Below, in pieces: positions 33,655 through 42,228 of a stretch of 64,000 nucleotides of DNA (the first letter of the stretch is position 1; each line of letters begins with the position of its first letter). The position numbers and the translations under genes are program-made. The DNA is from Desulfotomaculum sp. (GTDB taxonomy: Bacteria; Bacillota; Desulfotomaculia; Desulfotomaculales; Nap2-2B), in assembly GCA_003513005.1 (NCBI GenBank), contig DOTD01000087.1, positions 1 through 64,000 on the forward strand. Reading direction: 5' to 3'. The notes beneath the pieces are model-generated. The model was given only the letters and a program-made list of their open reading frames with translations. It had not been told where the DNA came from and searched no databases.

Positions 33655-34539
33655 TTGGCTACTGATTTTGGGCGGGTTATTACAGCCATGGTGACACCGT
33701 TTGATAAAGATTTTTCGGTCAATTATGACCTGGCAAAAAAATTAGCCCGTCACCTGGTCCAATCTGGTTCTGACGGTTTGGTTATTTGCGGAACCACCGG
33801 AGAATCACCTACTTTGACCAAGGAAGAAAAATTAGAGCTGTTCCGTATCGTAGTTGAAGAAATCGGCGGTGAGGCCACTGTCATTGCCTCTACGGGCAGC
33901 TATGATACAGCCGGCAGTATCAGCCTGACCCAGTCAGCGGAAAAGCTGGGTGTTGATGGCCTGCTTCTGGTGACACCTTATTATAATAAACCGTCGCAGG
34001 AAGGGCTTTACCAGCATTTTAAATCTATCGCCTTCTCTACTAACCTGCCGGTTATGCTTTATGATATTCCCGGGCGATCGGTGATTGGCCTGGCGCCTGC
34101 AACTGTAGCGCGATTAGCGGAAATTCCTAACATAATAGCTCTTAAAGAGGCACACTCGAGCATGGACCAGATCAGCGAACTGCGCCGGAACCTTCCTGAT
34201 CATTTTGCTATTTACAGTGGAGATGATTCTCTGACATTACCCATGCTGTCACTGGGATCAAAAGGAGTAATCAGCGTGGCTTCTCATATAGTGGGTCCCA
34301 GGTTAAAAGAAATGATCAATGCCTTTTTGGCCGGTAATGTAACCCTGGCCAACCAGATACACCTGGAACTTTATCCTGTGTTCAGCGGTCTTTTTATTAC
34401 CTCGAATCCGGTTCCGGTTAAAGCGGCTTTAAACATGCTTGGATGGCAGGTCGGACCGCCGCGGCTGCCTCTTGTAGAAGCTACACCCCAAGAGAAAGAC
34501 AGTATTAAGAAAATGCTTGGACAGGTCAAGATGTTCTAG
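33655..34539 (+). CDS. dapA: 4-hydroxy-tetrahydrodipicolinate synthase
   Basis: DapA condenses aspartate semialdehyde with pyruvate. GTTGESPTL (about 44-52), the catalytic Tyr in MLYDIPGRS (about 133) and the Schiff-base Lys in ALKEAHS (about 164) are present in a 294-residue TIM barrel. TTG 33655 lies behind AGAGGTGAAA. It is the last gene of the cluster; the T-box leader of the next operon begins downstream. Confidence 0.96.
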   Translation: MATDFGRVITAMVTPFDKDFSVNYDLAKKLARHLVQSGSDGLVICGTTGESPTLTKEEKLELFRIVVEEIGGEATVIASTGSYDTAGSISLTQSAEKLGVDGLLLVTPYYNKPSQEGLYQHFKSIAFSTNLPVMLYDIPGRSVIGLAPATVARLAEIPNIIALKEAHSSMDQISELRRNLPDHFAIYSGDDSLTLPMLSLGSKGVISVASHIVGPRLKEMINAFLAGNVTLANQIHLELYPVFSGLFITSNPVPVKAALNMLGWQVGPPRLPLVEATPQEKDSIKKMLGQVKMF

Positions 34540-34551
34540 TCGATCAGGTTG

Positions 34552-34581
34552 TTGACTGTATCCAAAAGCGTATGGTAAAAT
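34552..34581 (+). promoter_or_regulatory. Promoter of the T-box leader operon
   Basis: TTGACT (34552-34557) and TAAAAT (34576-34581) are separated by 18 bases, placing transcription start a few bases before the T-box stem I. Confidence 0.6.
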
Positions 34582-34600
34582 TACCTTGTTTTTGTATATC

Positions 34601-34848
34601 TAAAAGCGATGAAAAGGAAGAAGGGTATTATCAGTCATTTTAGCGAACCGGGGAGGGTGAAAGCCCGGTTGAATTGTACCCTGAGCCCCCTTTGAGCTGT
34701 TGGCGGAAAGTTATGCTAAACAGCATAATCAGTATGCTCATACCGGACGCCTCCGTTAATGGATTTGAGAGGGATGCAACATAATTTGCAGCCAATGAGG
34801 GTGGTACCGCGAGAACCGGACTCTCGTCCCTTTGGGACGAGGTTTTTT
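34601..34848 (+). promoter_or_regulatory. T-box riboswitch leader upstream of alaR-alaT-argS
   Basis: The T-box sequence GGGTGGTACCGCG is at 34799-34811, preceded by stem I elements: GATGA (34608-34612), lower helix AAAGG/CCTTT (34613-34617 with 34689-34693), middle helix GGGTA/TACCC (34623-34627 with 34677-34681), an apical GGGGAGGGTGAAAGCCC loop and the closing GAGCTG. T-boxes bind uncharged tRNA and then prevent termination. The specifier side of the internal loop reads TGAGCCC (34682-34688); it holds GCC (alanine), and also CCC, AGC and GAG. Alanine best fits the downstream AlaR-AlaT genes. No arginine codon is in this window. Confidence 0.93.
34823..34848 (+). terminator. T-box leader terminator
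   Basis: CTCGTCCC (34823-34830) pairs with GGGACGAG (34834-34841) and is followed by six T. The alternative antiterminator uses the T-box sequence just upstream. Confidence 0.9.
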
Positions 34849-34883
34849 ATTGTGGTCAAACCAGGTAAAGGAGGTTTTAATTC

Positions 34884-35363
34884 TTGAAAGAAGTGCTTGA
34901 GATACTGGAGACCGACGCAAGACTCTCTGCAGCAGATATAGCCGTTATGTTAAACAAGGAAAAATCAGAAGTAAAAAAGGTTATCAAGGAACTGGAAAAT
35001 AAAAAGGTTATCTTGAAATACATCGCCCTTGTCAACTGGGAGAAGGCAGGGGACGAGAAAGTGATGGCGATGATCGAAGTACGCGTTGCTCCTCAAAGAG
35101 ATAAGGGTTTTGATGTTGTGGCGGAACGGATTTACCGTTTTCCTCAGGTTAGGAGTGTTCACCTTATGTCGGGTGATTATGACCTGGCGGTGTTTGTCGA
35201 GGGGCGAAATATGCGTGAGGTCAGTCATTTCGTTTCTACCAAACTGGCGACAATAGAAGGTGTTCTGAGTACGATGACGCATTTTATTCTAAAAACATAT
35301 AAACAAGACGGTGTTATTTTGGAAGATGTTGAACAAGACAGGAGGTTATTAGTTTCTCCATGA
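34884..35363 (+). CDS. alaR: Lrp/AsnC family transcriptional regulator, AlaR (YugG)-like
   Basis: The 159-residue protein has an N-terminal winged helix (about 1-55) and a C-terminal RAM/AsnC domain (about 65-145) with MSGDYDLAVFVEG. The wording near the end (THFILKTYKQDG and the terminal VSP) closely resembles B. subtilis YugG/AlaR, the activator of the alanine transaminase operon. TTG 34884 follows AAAGGAGG. The stop overlaps the alaT start (ATGA). Confidence 0.82.
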   Translation: MKEVLEILETDARLSAADIAVMLNKEKSEVKKVIKELENKKVILKYIALVNWEKAGDEKVMAMIEVRVAPQRDKGFDVVAERIYRFPQVRSVHLMSGDYDLAVFVEGRNMREVSHFVSTKLATIEGVLSTMTHFILKTYKQDGVILEDVEQDRRLLVSP

Positions 35364-36610
35364 ACACGAACACCTCATGGGACGATTTTATTAACCCGGT
35401 AGTAAGAACAATACCCTGGTCGGGGATAAGAAAGTTTTTCGATTTGGTAGTCGAAACACCCGGCGTAATTTCCCTGGGAGTTGGAGAACCTGATTTTGTC
35501 ACACCCTGGCATATTCGCGAGGCATGCATTTATTCTCTGGAAAAAGGTTATACCATGTATACTTCCAATTACGGCCTTCTGGAGTTGAGGCAGGCGATAG
35601 CACAGGAAATTTTCCGTACCGGTTTAAAATTCGATCCCAAAAATGAGATCCTGGTGACTGTCGGAGTCAGCGAAGCGCTGGATCTGGCAATACGCGCTCT
35701 TATTTCACCCGGAGATGAAGTCCTCGTTCCGGAACCTTCTTATGTTTCTTATGTCCCGTGTATTACTCTTGCCGGCGGCATAGTTGTAAGCCTGCCGACA
35801 ACAATTGAAGGCAATTTCCGGATCAGCGCAGGTCAGGTTGAATCTGCTATAACGCCCAGGACCAAAGTGCTGCTCCTGTGCTACCCGAATAACCCCACCG
35901 GCGCGGTTATGGATAGAAAAACCTTGGCCGAGATTGCGGAGGTTGCTGAAAAACACAACCTGGTTGTAATAGCTGATGATATTTATGAGAATCTTACCTA
36001 TGTCGGTGAGCATACCTGTTTTGCAACTCTTCCAGGTATGCAGGAACGTACCATCCTGCTGAACGGTTTTTCAAAATCCTATGCAATGACCGGGTGGAGG
36101 CTGGGTTACGCGGCAGGAAATCCGGATTTTATCGGTTATATGACAAAAATTCACCAGTATACAATGCTTTGCGCCCCAATTACCGCACAGATGGCTGCTA
36201 TTGAGGCTCTTAAGAACGGCCGTCCGGCAATGAAGAAAATGGTCCGGGAATACAACAGGAGACGTTTGCTGGTAATACATGCCCTTCGGGATATGGGACT
36301 TCCCTGCCTTGAGCCCGGCGGAGCCTTCTACGCCTTTCCCGACATAAGCGGAACAGGCCTTTCTTCTGAGGAATTTGCCGGCCAGCTGCTTCAGGAAGAA
36401 AAGGTTGCCGTAGTTCCCGGCAATGCGTTCGGTCCTTGCGGAGAGGGATTTGTACGCTGTTCTTACGCAGCCTCGATGGAGGATTTAGGCCAGGCTTTCC
36501 GGCGTATGACCAAATTTGTCAAATCCCGCGGTATGCGGCCCAGAAAAATTTTCAGCTCTGTCACGAATACGGAACAAGCCTCACCCGGCCCGAAAGAGGC
36601 TGCAGGTTAA
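35360..36610 (+). CDS. alaT: Class I PLP-dependent aminotransferase, AlaT (YugH)-like
   Basis: The 416-residue fold-type I aminotransferase shows the PLP Lys in NGFSKSYAMTGWRLGY (Lys about 239), the PNNPTG motif near 175-180 and VISLGVGEPDFVTPWHI near the N-terminus. Its pairing with an AlaR-like regulator suggests the pyruvate to alanine transaminase; substrate cannot be proven. About 25 residues at the C-terminus extend past the usual fold. Translation is coupled to alaR. Confidence 0.82.
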   Translation: MNTNTSWDDFINPVVRTIPWSGIRKFFDLVVETPGVISLGVGEPDFVTPWHIREACIYSLEKGYTMYTSNYGLLELRQAIAQEIFRTGLKFDPKNEILVTVGVSEALDLAIRALISPGDEVLVPEPSYVSYVPCITLAGGIVVSLPTTIEGNFRISAGQVESAITPRTKVLLLCYPNNPTGAVMDRKTLAEIAEVAEKHNLVVIADDIYENLTYVGEHTCFATLPGMQERTILLNGFSKSYAMTGWRLGYAAGNPDFIGYMTKIHQYTMLCAPITAQMAAIEALKNGRPAMKKMVREYNRRRLLVIHALRDMGLPCLEPGGAFYAFPDISGTGLSSEEFAGQLLQEEKVAVVPGNAFGPCGEGFVRCSYAASMEDLGQAFRRMTKFVKSRGMRPRKIFSSVTNTEQASPGPKEAAG

Positions 36611-36637
36611 CGGATTGCAGGAGGTCCGGAGCATTAA

Positions 36638-38326
36638 ATGAGCAGTGCAGTAGACCAAATTAAAGAGAACTTAGCCGTAGCATTAAAGCGCGCGGTCGGA
36701 AAAGCTGTCAAGCAGGGTTTTTTTCAGGAGTTGCCGGAACTGCCCGATTTTATTATCGAGGTTCCCAGGGAAAAGGACCATGGTGATTTTGCAGCCAACT
36801 TGGCCATGTTGTTGTCCAAAAAGGTCCATTTACCCCCGCGGGAAATAGCCGGGATTTTAAAGGGCTGCATCGATTTGCAGGGTTTGCCTGTTGAGAAAGT
36901 AGAAATAGCAGGCCCTGGTTTTATTAACTTTTATCTTGATCCAAAATGGGTTTTGGGGATACTGCCGGGAATTATCACCTTTGAAGATAATTTTGGCCGG
37001 ACGGACTTTGGCGGAGGGTTGAAGGTCCAGGTAGAATTTGTCAGTGCAAATCCTACAGGACTTTTGCATATGGGAAATGCACGCGGCGCTGCCCTTGGGG
37101 ACAGCATCGCTTCTATTTTAAGCTTTTGCGGTTATCAGGTAAGCAGGGAGTTTTATATAAATGACACCGGCCACCAGATCGAGCTGCTGGGTGACTCCCT
37201 TCAGGCAAGGTATTTTCAGCTTTTAGGCCGCCCGGCCGAAATTGCGCCCGAAGGTTATCACGGTGAAGATATAATTGAAACAGTAAAGGGTTTCATTAAC
37301 CTTTACGGGGACAGTTTTCTGGACATTGATCAGGCGGAACGTATAAACGCTCTTGTAGATTATACATTGAAGGAAAAACTTGCCGTAATTAAAGGAGCCC
37401 TGCTTTCATTCGGAGTATCTTATGATGTGTGGTTTTCTGAACAGGATCTGCATAATAACGGCGTTGTCAAAGAAATTGTCGACCGCTTAAATTCGATGGG
37501 TTTCCTGTATGAGCATGAAGGAGCTCTTTGGTTCAAAGCCAGAGAGTTTGGAGTGGAAAAAGATGAAGTAATTCTACGCAGTAATGGGGCGCCAACGTAT
37601 TTCGCCACCGATATTGCTTACCACTTCAATAAATTCCAACGCGGTTTCGATCGGGTAATCAATATCTGGGGAGCGGACCATCACGGACATGTTGCCAGAA
37701 TGAAAGGCGCAGTGGCGGCTTTAGGGTACAACCCCGACACCCTGCATGTTATAATAATGCAGTTAGTCCGCTTATACCGCGGCGGCGAAATCGTCCGGAT
37801 GAGCAAACGCTCCGGCCAGTATGTGACTTTGGAAGAGTTAATTGAGGAAGTTGGCCGCGATGCGGCGCGTTACTTTTTTGTCATGCGCAGCGCAGACAGC
37901 CATTTGGACTTTGATCTTGACTTGGCTCGCGCTCAGTCAAACGAAAACCCGGTATATTATATTCAATATGCCCATGCCAGGATTTGCAGCATTTTGCGTC
38001 AGCTGGATGAAACAGGAAAAAAACTGCCTTCACCCGGATCAGATGATCTGAATTTGTTAAAGGAAGAAACTGAACTGATCCTTGCCAGAAGGCTTGCCGA
38101 TTTTCCTGAAGAAGTTTCGATGGCCGGCAAGGATCTGGCGCCCCACAGACTGACCAGATATCTGCATGAAGTCGCCGGCCTCCTGCACAGTTTTTACAAC
38201 AGCCATCGCGTGATTAGCCCGGATGAACGGTTGTCCTGCGCCAGATTATTGCTTGTCAAGGCAACACGTATAGTTTTACGAAACGGAATGCGTCTTCTAG
38301 GTATACAAGCCCCTGAACGCATGTAA
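36638..38326 (+). CDS. argS: Arginyl-tRNA synthetase
   Basis: A class I synthetase of 562 residues. The N-terminal tRNA-recognition domain precedes the HIGH-like HMGN at about 147-150 (FVSANPTGLLHMGNARG context) and the KMSKS-like RMSKRSGQ near 387; the DALR anticodon domain ends the protein with LHSFYN. ATG 36638 lies 27 bases after alaT with no terminator between, so argS is probably also read from the T-box transcript. Confidence 0.96.
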   Translation: MSSAVDQIKENLAVALKRAVGKAVKQGFFQELPELPDFIIEVPREKDHGDFAANLAMLLSKKVHLPPREIAGILKGCIDLQGLPVEKVEIAGPGFINFYLDPKWVLGILPGIITFEDNFGRTDFGGGLKVQVEFVSANPTGLLHMGNARGAALGDSIASILSFCGYQVSREFYINDTGHQIELLGDSLQARYFQLLGRPAEIAPEGYHGEDIIETVKGFINLYGDSFLDIDQAERINALVDYTLKEKLAVIKGALLSFGVSYDVWFSEQDLHNNGVVKEIVDRLNSMGFLYEHEGALWFKAREFGVEKDEVILRSNGAPTYFATDIAYHFNKFQRGFDRVINIWGADHHGHVARMKGAVAALGYNPDTLHVIIMQLVRLYRGGEIVRMSKRSGQYVTLEELIEEVGRDAARYFFVMRSADSHLDFDLDLARAQSNENPVYYIQYAHARICSILRQLDETGKKLPSPGSDDLNLLKEETELILARRLADFPEEVSMAGKDLAPHRLTRYLHEVAGLLHSFYNSHRVISPDERLSCARLLLVKATRIVLRNGMRLLGIQAPERM

Positions 38327-38344
38327 TAAAGGAGGGGTTTTCAG

Positions 38345-39952
38345 ATAGCTAAATTTGTTTTTATTACCGGCGGTGTTGTTTCTTCGCTTGGCAAAGGGAT
38401 TACAGCCGCGTCATTAGGTTGTCTTTTAAAAAGCAGAGGCCTGAAAGTTGCCATCCAAAAACTTGACCCTTATATCAATGTAGACCCAGGCACAATGAGC
38501 CCCTATCAGCATGGGGAAGTATTTGTTACTGAAGACGGGGCTGAAACGGACCTGGATCTCGGGCATTATGAACGGTTTATTGACAGTAATTTGAGCAGGA
38601 GCTGCAATGTGACCACCGGTGTCGTCTACTGGTCGGTAATTACCAAAGAACGGCGGGGCGACTATCTGGGAGCGACTGTTCAGGTAATTCCTCATATAAC
38701 AAATGAAATTAAGGAACGTGTACTTAATATTGTTTCTGAAAGCAATCCCGACGTAGTGATCAACGAAATAGGAGGCACTGTGGGAGATATCGAGTCCCTG
38801 CCTTTTCTGGAAGCGATACGCCAGCTGCGCACCGACCTGGGCAGGGATAATGTGATGTATATCCACCTTACGCTTGTGCCTTTCTTAAGGGTAGCCAACG
38901 AATTAAAAACAAAACCCACCCAGCACAGCGTTAAAGAACTACGCGGTATCGGCATCCAGCCTGATGTAATCATCTGCCGCACAGAAAATCCGCTTCGCCC
39001 CGAACTGGAAGACAAGCTGGCCCTTTTTTGTGACATCGGCAAGGATGCCGTTATCCAGGCAGTCGATGTATCGTCTATTTATGAAGTTCCATTAATACTT
39101 GAGGACGAGGGCCTTGGTGAAATCGTCGTCCAGCGCCTGGGTTTAAAATGCCAGCCTCCCTCACTGCAGGAATGGCGCGATATGGTAGACAGAATGAAAA
39201 AACTGGAGAAAAATGTGGTCATTGCAGTTGTCGGAAAGTATGTTTCCCTGCCCGACGCATACTACAGCGTCAGCGAAGCTCTCCGCCACGCCGGACTGAG
39301 CCATGGCGCTGCAGTGGATATTAAATGGATTAATTCTGAGGAGCTTGAGCGCCGGGAAGCGGAGTATTTTCTGGCAGGGGTCGACGGAATTGTTGTTCCC
39401 GGCGGATTCGGTGACAGAGGTATCGAAGGCAAGATTGAGGCAATAGGTTATGCCAGGAAAAAGAAAATCCCTTTCCTGGGGCTTTGTCTTGGAATGCAGC
39501 TGGCCGTGGTTGAGTATGCAAGAAATGTACTTAATTGGAAGGATGCAAACAGCGCTGAGTTTAATGCGGCTACCTCCTATCCTGTTATAGATCTACTGCC
39601 CGAACAGAAAGAGATTGATAAAATGGGAGGGACCATGCGGCTTGGTTCTTATCCATGCAAACTTGAACCGGGCACGCTTGCATACAAAGCATATGATGAA
39701 GAGATAATTAATGAGCGGCACCGTCACCGTTATGAGCTGAACAACTTTTACAGGGCGGCTTTGAACGATTCCGGTTTGGTTTTCAGCGGGACACTTCCTG
39801 ACGGGTATCTTGTGGAAATTATCGAACTTCGTGATCATCCATGGTTTGTCGCCACCCAATTTCATCCTGAATTCAAATCCCGCCCGAACAGGCCACACCC
39901 GCTATTCAGAGATTTTGTAGGCGCTTCCCTGGCTTTAAAGAAAACCAGGTGA
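38345..39952 (+). CDS. pyrG: CTP synthase, apparently initiated at AUA
   Basis: CTP synthase aminates UTP using glutamine and ATP. From position 38345 the frame encodes 535 residues, exactly family length, beginning AKFVFITGGVVSSLGKGI after the first codon; the glutaminase Cys is in LGLCLGMQ (about 378-385). The first codon is ATA, 7 bases after AAGGAGGGG. Upstream in frame there is a stop (TAA at 38327) and no ATG, GTG or TTG; the first in-frame ATG (38495) would delete the nucleotide loop. Either AUA is the true start or the ATG is mutated or misread. Confidence 0.92.
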   Translation: MAKFVFITGGVVSSLGKGITAASLGCLLKSRGLKVAIQKLDPYINVDPGTMSPYQHGEVFVTEDGAETDLDLGHYERFIDSNLSRSCNVTTGVVYWSVITKERRGDYLGATVQVIPHITNEIKERVLNIVSESNPDVVINEIGGTVGDIESLPFLEAIRQLRTDLGRDNVMYIHLTLVPFLRVANELKTKPTQHSVKELRGIGIQPDVIICRTENPLRPELEDKLALFCDIGKDAVIQAVDVSSIYEVPLILEDEGLGEIVVQRLGLKCQPPSLQEWRDMVDRMKKLEKNVVIAVVGKYVSLPDAYYSVSEALRHAGLSHGAAVDIKWINSEELERREAEYFLAGVDGIVVPGGFGDRGIEGKIEAIGYARKKKIPFLGLCLGMQLAVVEYARNVLNWKDANSAEFNAATSYPVIDLLPEQKEIDKMGGTMRLGSYPCKLEPGTLAYKAYDEEIINERHRHRYELNNFYRAALNDSGLVFSGTLPDGYLVEIIELRDHPWFVATQFHPEFKSRPNRPHPLFRDFVGASLALKKTR

Positions 39953-39989
39953 TAGATAGTGTCTATTTTAAAAGAGGGGTAGATGGATT

Positions 39990-40985
39990 TTGAACCGTAA
40001 GGTAATTGCCGTATCGGTTGTTGGGGCAGTAGTTGTTTCCTTGTTGATCGGCAGTGTCGTAGGTTTATTTTGCGCTGGCGGAAACAGGGAAAATAGTAAG
40101 GATGTCTATAAAGGAAAGGCTGTTGTAGGGATTATTTCTATCGAAGGCCCTATTGTATGCGGAAGTGAGACCCCCAGCGCCTGGAGTTCCGAGGTTAATT
40201 CGGATAATATCGTGTCTTTGTTAAGATCGGCTGAGGATGACCCGGAAATCAGGGCTGTTGTGCTGAGAATAAACAGCCCCGGGGGCACTGCGGCAGGATC
40301 CCAGGAAATTGGAGCGGAAGTTGACAGATTTCGCAGGGCAGGTAAAAGCATAATAGTATCTATGGCTGATGTTGCAGCTTCGGGGGCTTATCTTATAGCC
40401 TGCAGGGCGGATAAAATACTGGCTAATCCCGGAACCGTGACCGGCAGTATTGGAGTTATTATGGAGGTTAGTGATTATAGCGCTCTTTTTGATAAAATAG
40501 GTATTTCCTCAAAAACTTTTAAAAGCGGGCCGCATAAAGATATAGGCTCGTCCAACCGGGCGGTTACAAAAGATGAGCAGGTTCTTTTTCAGACTATGGT
40601 TGATGAAATCTATGGTGATTTTGTAAATTCCATTGCCTTAGGAAGGAAAATGGAATTAGAAAAAGTAAAATCACTTGCCGACGGACGTATCTTTACGGGC
40701 GCTCAGGCAAAGCAGGCCGGCCTGATCGATGATCTTGGCAATTTCCAGGATGCTGTTGCCTTGGCAGGAAAGCTATCGGGTTTGGGATCGGAACCGAGAA
40801 CAGTTGAACTTGGTCCCAATAAAATCTGGGATGAATTGTTGGGTGATTCAATAGGCGCTTCTTTATTTTCCAAGTTAATTAACCAGTTCACATCAAATCT
40901 AAGCGGTAACGGGGCCGGCGGAGCACAAATGCAAAATACCAGCCCTTTCCCCGTGGTCTCAATGCTTTACCCGCAAAATTTTTAA
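39990..40985 (+). CDS. sppA: Signal peptide peptidase SppA
   Basis: A membrane-anchored serine peptidase that degrades released signal peptides. The N-terminal helix (about 5-29) anchors it; INSPGGTAAGSQEI (about 92-105), the nucleophile Ser in DVAASGAYLI (about 130) and the general-base Lys in SGPHKDIGSS (about 182) are the S49 family Ser-Lys dyad. 331 residues matches the short Gram-positive form. TTG 39990 is behind GAGGGGTAGATGG. Confidence 0.93.
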   Translation: MNRKVIAVSVVGAVVVSLLIGSVVGLFCAGGNRENSKDVYKGKAVVGIISIEGPIVCGSETPSAWSSEVNSDNIVSLLRSAEDDPEIRAVVLRINSPGGTAAGSQEIGAEVDRFRRAGKSIIVSMADVAASGAYLIACRADKILANPGTVTGSIGVIMEVSDYSALFDKIGISSKTFKSGPHKDIGSSNRAVTKDEQVLFQTMVDEIYGDFVNSIALGRKMELEKVKSLADGRIFTGAQAKQAGLIDDLGNFQDAVALAGKLSGLGSEPRTVELGPNKIWDELLGDSIGASLFSKLINQFTSNLSGNGAGGAQMQNTSPFPVVSMLYPQNF

Positions 40986-41001
40986 AGGCAGGGATCTCTT
41001 C

Positions 41002-41679
41002 TTGGAAGAAAATGCTGTTACCTGTCAGGAAGTTCCGCCCGAAACTATACAACAAATGGGTGTTTTAGAACTTATTTACGGGATACTGTTTGAACCTGCG
41101 GATACTTTTAAAAAAGTGGCTGAAGCGCCGCCGCTTGGATTGTCTGTTCTGATTTTTTCACTGGTTAACATAACAACAATATTTATGAGTTTTCTAACCT
41201 TCTTTCATTTGCTGAATAAAAGCCTTCCTGCCGGCAGTGACGTCAGGGTGAATCTTACATTATCAATGATACTTTTGATAATATTTCTTGGTTTACTTAT
41301 AAAATTATGCAACTGGTTACTATCTGCAAGTGTTTTTCATCTATTGGCGGAGCTTTTAGGGGGCAGGGGCAGCGTAAGGGGGTTGCTGGCAATTGTCGGT
41401 TTGAGTTACCTGCCGTTTTTTTTCCTGGCGCCTGTTGAGCTGTTATTACTAATCTGGGGTTTAAACAGTGTTGTTGTTGTTATAGTTATGATCCTGAACT
41501 TCTTAATTTTTATCTGGTGGTTGGCGCTTATGGTTCTCGGTGTTCGTCAGGAATACTCTTTTTCTTCAGGCAGCGCCTTGGCAGCGGTTTTTCTTCCGGT
41601 ATTTCCATTCATTGTCTTCCTGATACTCCCCGTTCTTCTAATAACTGTTGTGGTAATTTCAATTTCCATATGCTCCTGA
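41002..41679 (+). CDS. Yip1-domain integral membrane protein
   Basis: The 225-residue protein starts with a short soluble segment containing ELIYGILFEPADTFKKVAE, typical of the bacterial Yip1 family, followed by about five hydrophobic helices. Function in bacteria is unknown. TTG 41002 follows GCAGGGATC. It may be co-transcribed with sppA (16 bases apart). Confidence 0.7.
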   Translation: MEENAVTCQEVPPETIQQMGVLELIYGILFEPADTFKKVAEAPPLGLSVLIFSLVNITTIFMSFLTFFHLLNKSLPAGSDVRVNLTLSMILLIIFLGLLIKLCNWLLSASVFHLLAELLGGRGSVRGLLAIVGLSYLPFFFLAPVELLLLIWGLNSVVVVIVMILNFLIFIWWLALMVLGVRQEYSFSSGSALAAVFLPVFPFIVFLILPVLLITVVVISISICS

Positions 41680-41704
41680 AACCTTTTAAAAATTACTTTA
41701 TAAT
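41676..41704 (+). promoter_or_regulatory. Putative promoter of the spo0F-like gene
   Basis: CTGAAA (41676-41681) and a perfect TATAAT (41699-41704) are spaced by 17 bases, starting at the end of the Yip1-type gene. Confidence 0.45.
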
Positions 41705-41804
41705 GATGCAGGGATTTGTATTTTTGCCGTCGAATGTATGTGCTAAATAGGCTTTGCAACTGTTAAAACAAAATTTAATCCGCTGCAAAGGTGAAATGAG
41801 ACAG

Positions 41805-42191
41805 ATGAGTTATGACCTGCTGATTGTAGATGATCAGGCCGGCATCCGGCGGTTGCTCTGGGAAGTTTTTATTGAAGAAGGTCTGGAAGTTGATATGGCT
41901 GCTTCAGGCGCTGAGGCCATACGTAAGGTTGTTTCACAAAAGCCCCGGTTAATTTTGTTGGACAGCAATATGCCTGAAATGAGCGGACTGGAAACTGCGG
42001 CGAAAATCAGGGAACTTAACTTAGATACAATAATAATGATGGTCTCTGCCTTTGATGATACATTTTATATTTCCAAGGCAAAAGATCTGGGAATAAATTA
42101 TTACCTTAACAAACCTTTTGATATAATAAGCCTTCGCTCAATGGTGCGTGATATATTAAAAGGAATCAAGGAAACAGAAGTTGCGGTTTAG
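41805..42191 (+). CDS. spo0F: Single-domain response regulator, Spo0F-like
   Basis: The 128-residue receiver domain has acidic pair DD (9-10 region, LIVDDQAGIRRLL), phosphoacceptor Asp 53 in LLDSNMPEMSG, Ser in MMVSAF and Lys 103 in NKPFD. The wording LIVDDQ-x-GIR-x-LL-x-EVF strongly recalls Spo0F, the phosphate carrier between sporulation kinases and Spo0B. The order pyrG - spo0F - transaldolase - rho matches B. subtilis. ATG 41805 or ATG 41796 is the start. Confidence 0.82.
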   Translation: MSYDLLIVDDQAGIRRLLWEVFIEEGLEVDMAASGAEAIRKVVSQKPRLILLDSNMPEMSGLETAAKIRELNLDTIIMMVSAFDDTFYISKAKDLGINYYLNKPFDIISLRSMVRDILKGIKETEVAV

Positions 42192-42228
42192 TTTGCATTG
42201 CCAATTGAAATGAAAGGGGCTTTAACTC

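Noticed and set aside
34540..34883. Arginine-specific T-box for argS
   Set aside because: No arginine codon occurs in the specifier-side loop, and two genes lie between the leader and argS.
38495..39952. CTP synthase starting at its first ATG
   Set aside because: This would delete the conserved GGVVSSLGKG nucleotide loop that is plainly encoded upstream in frame.
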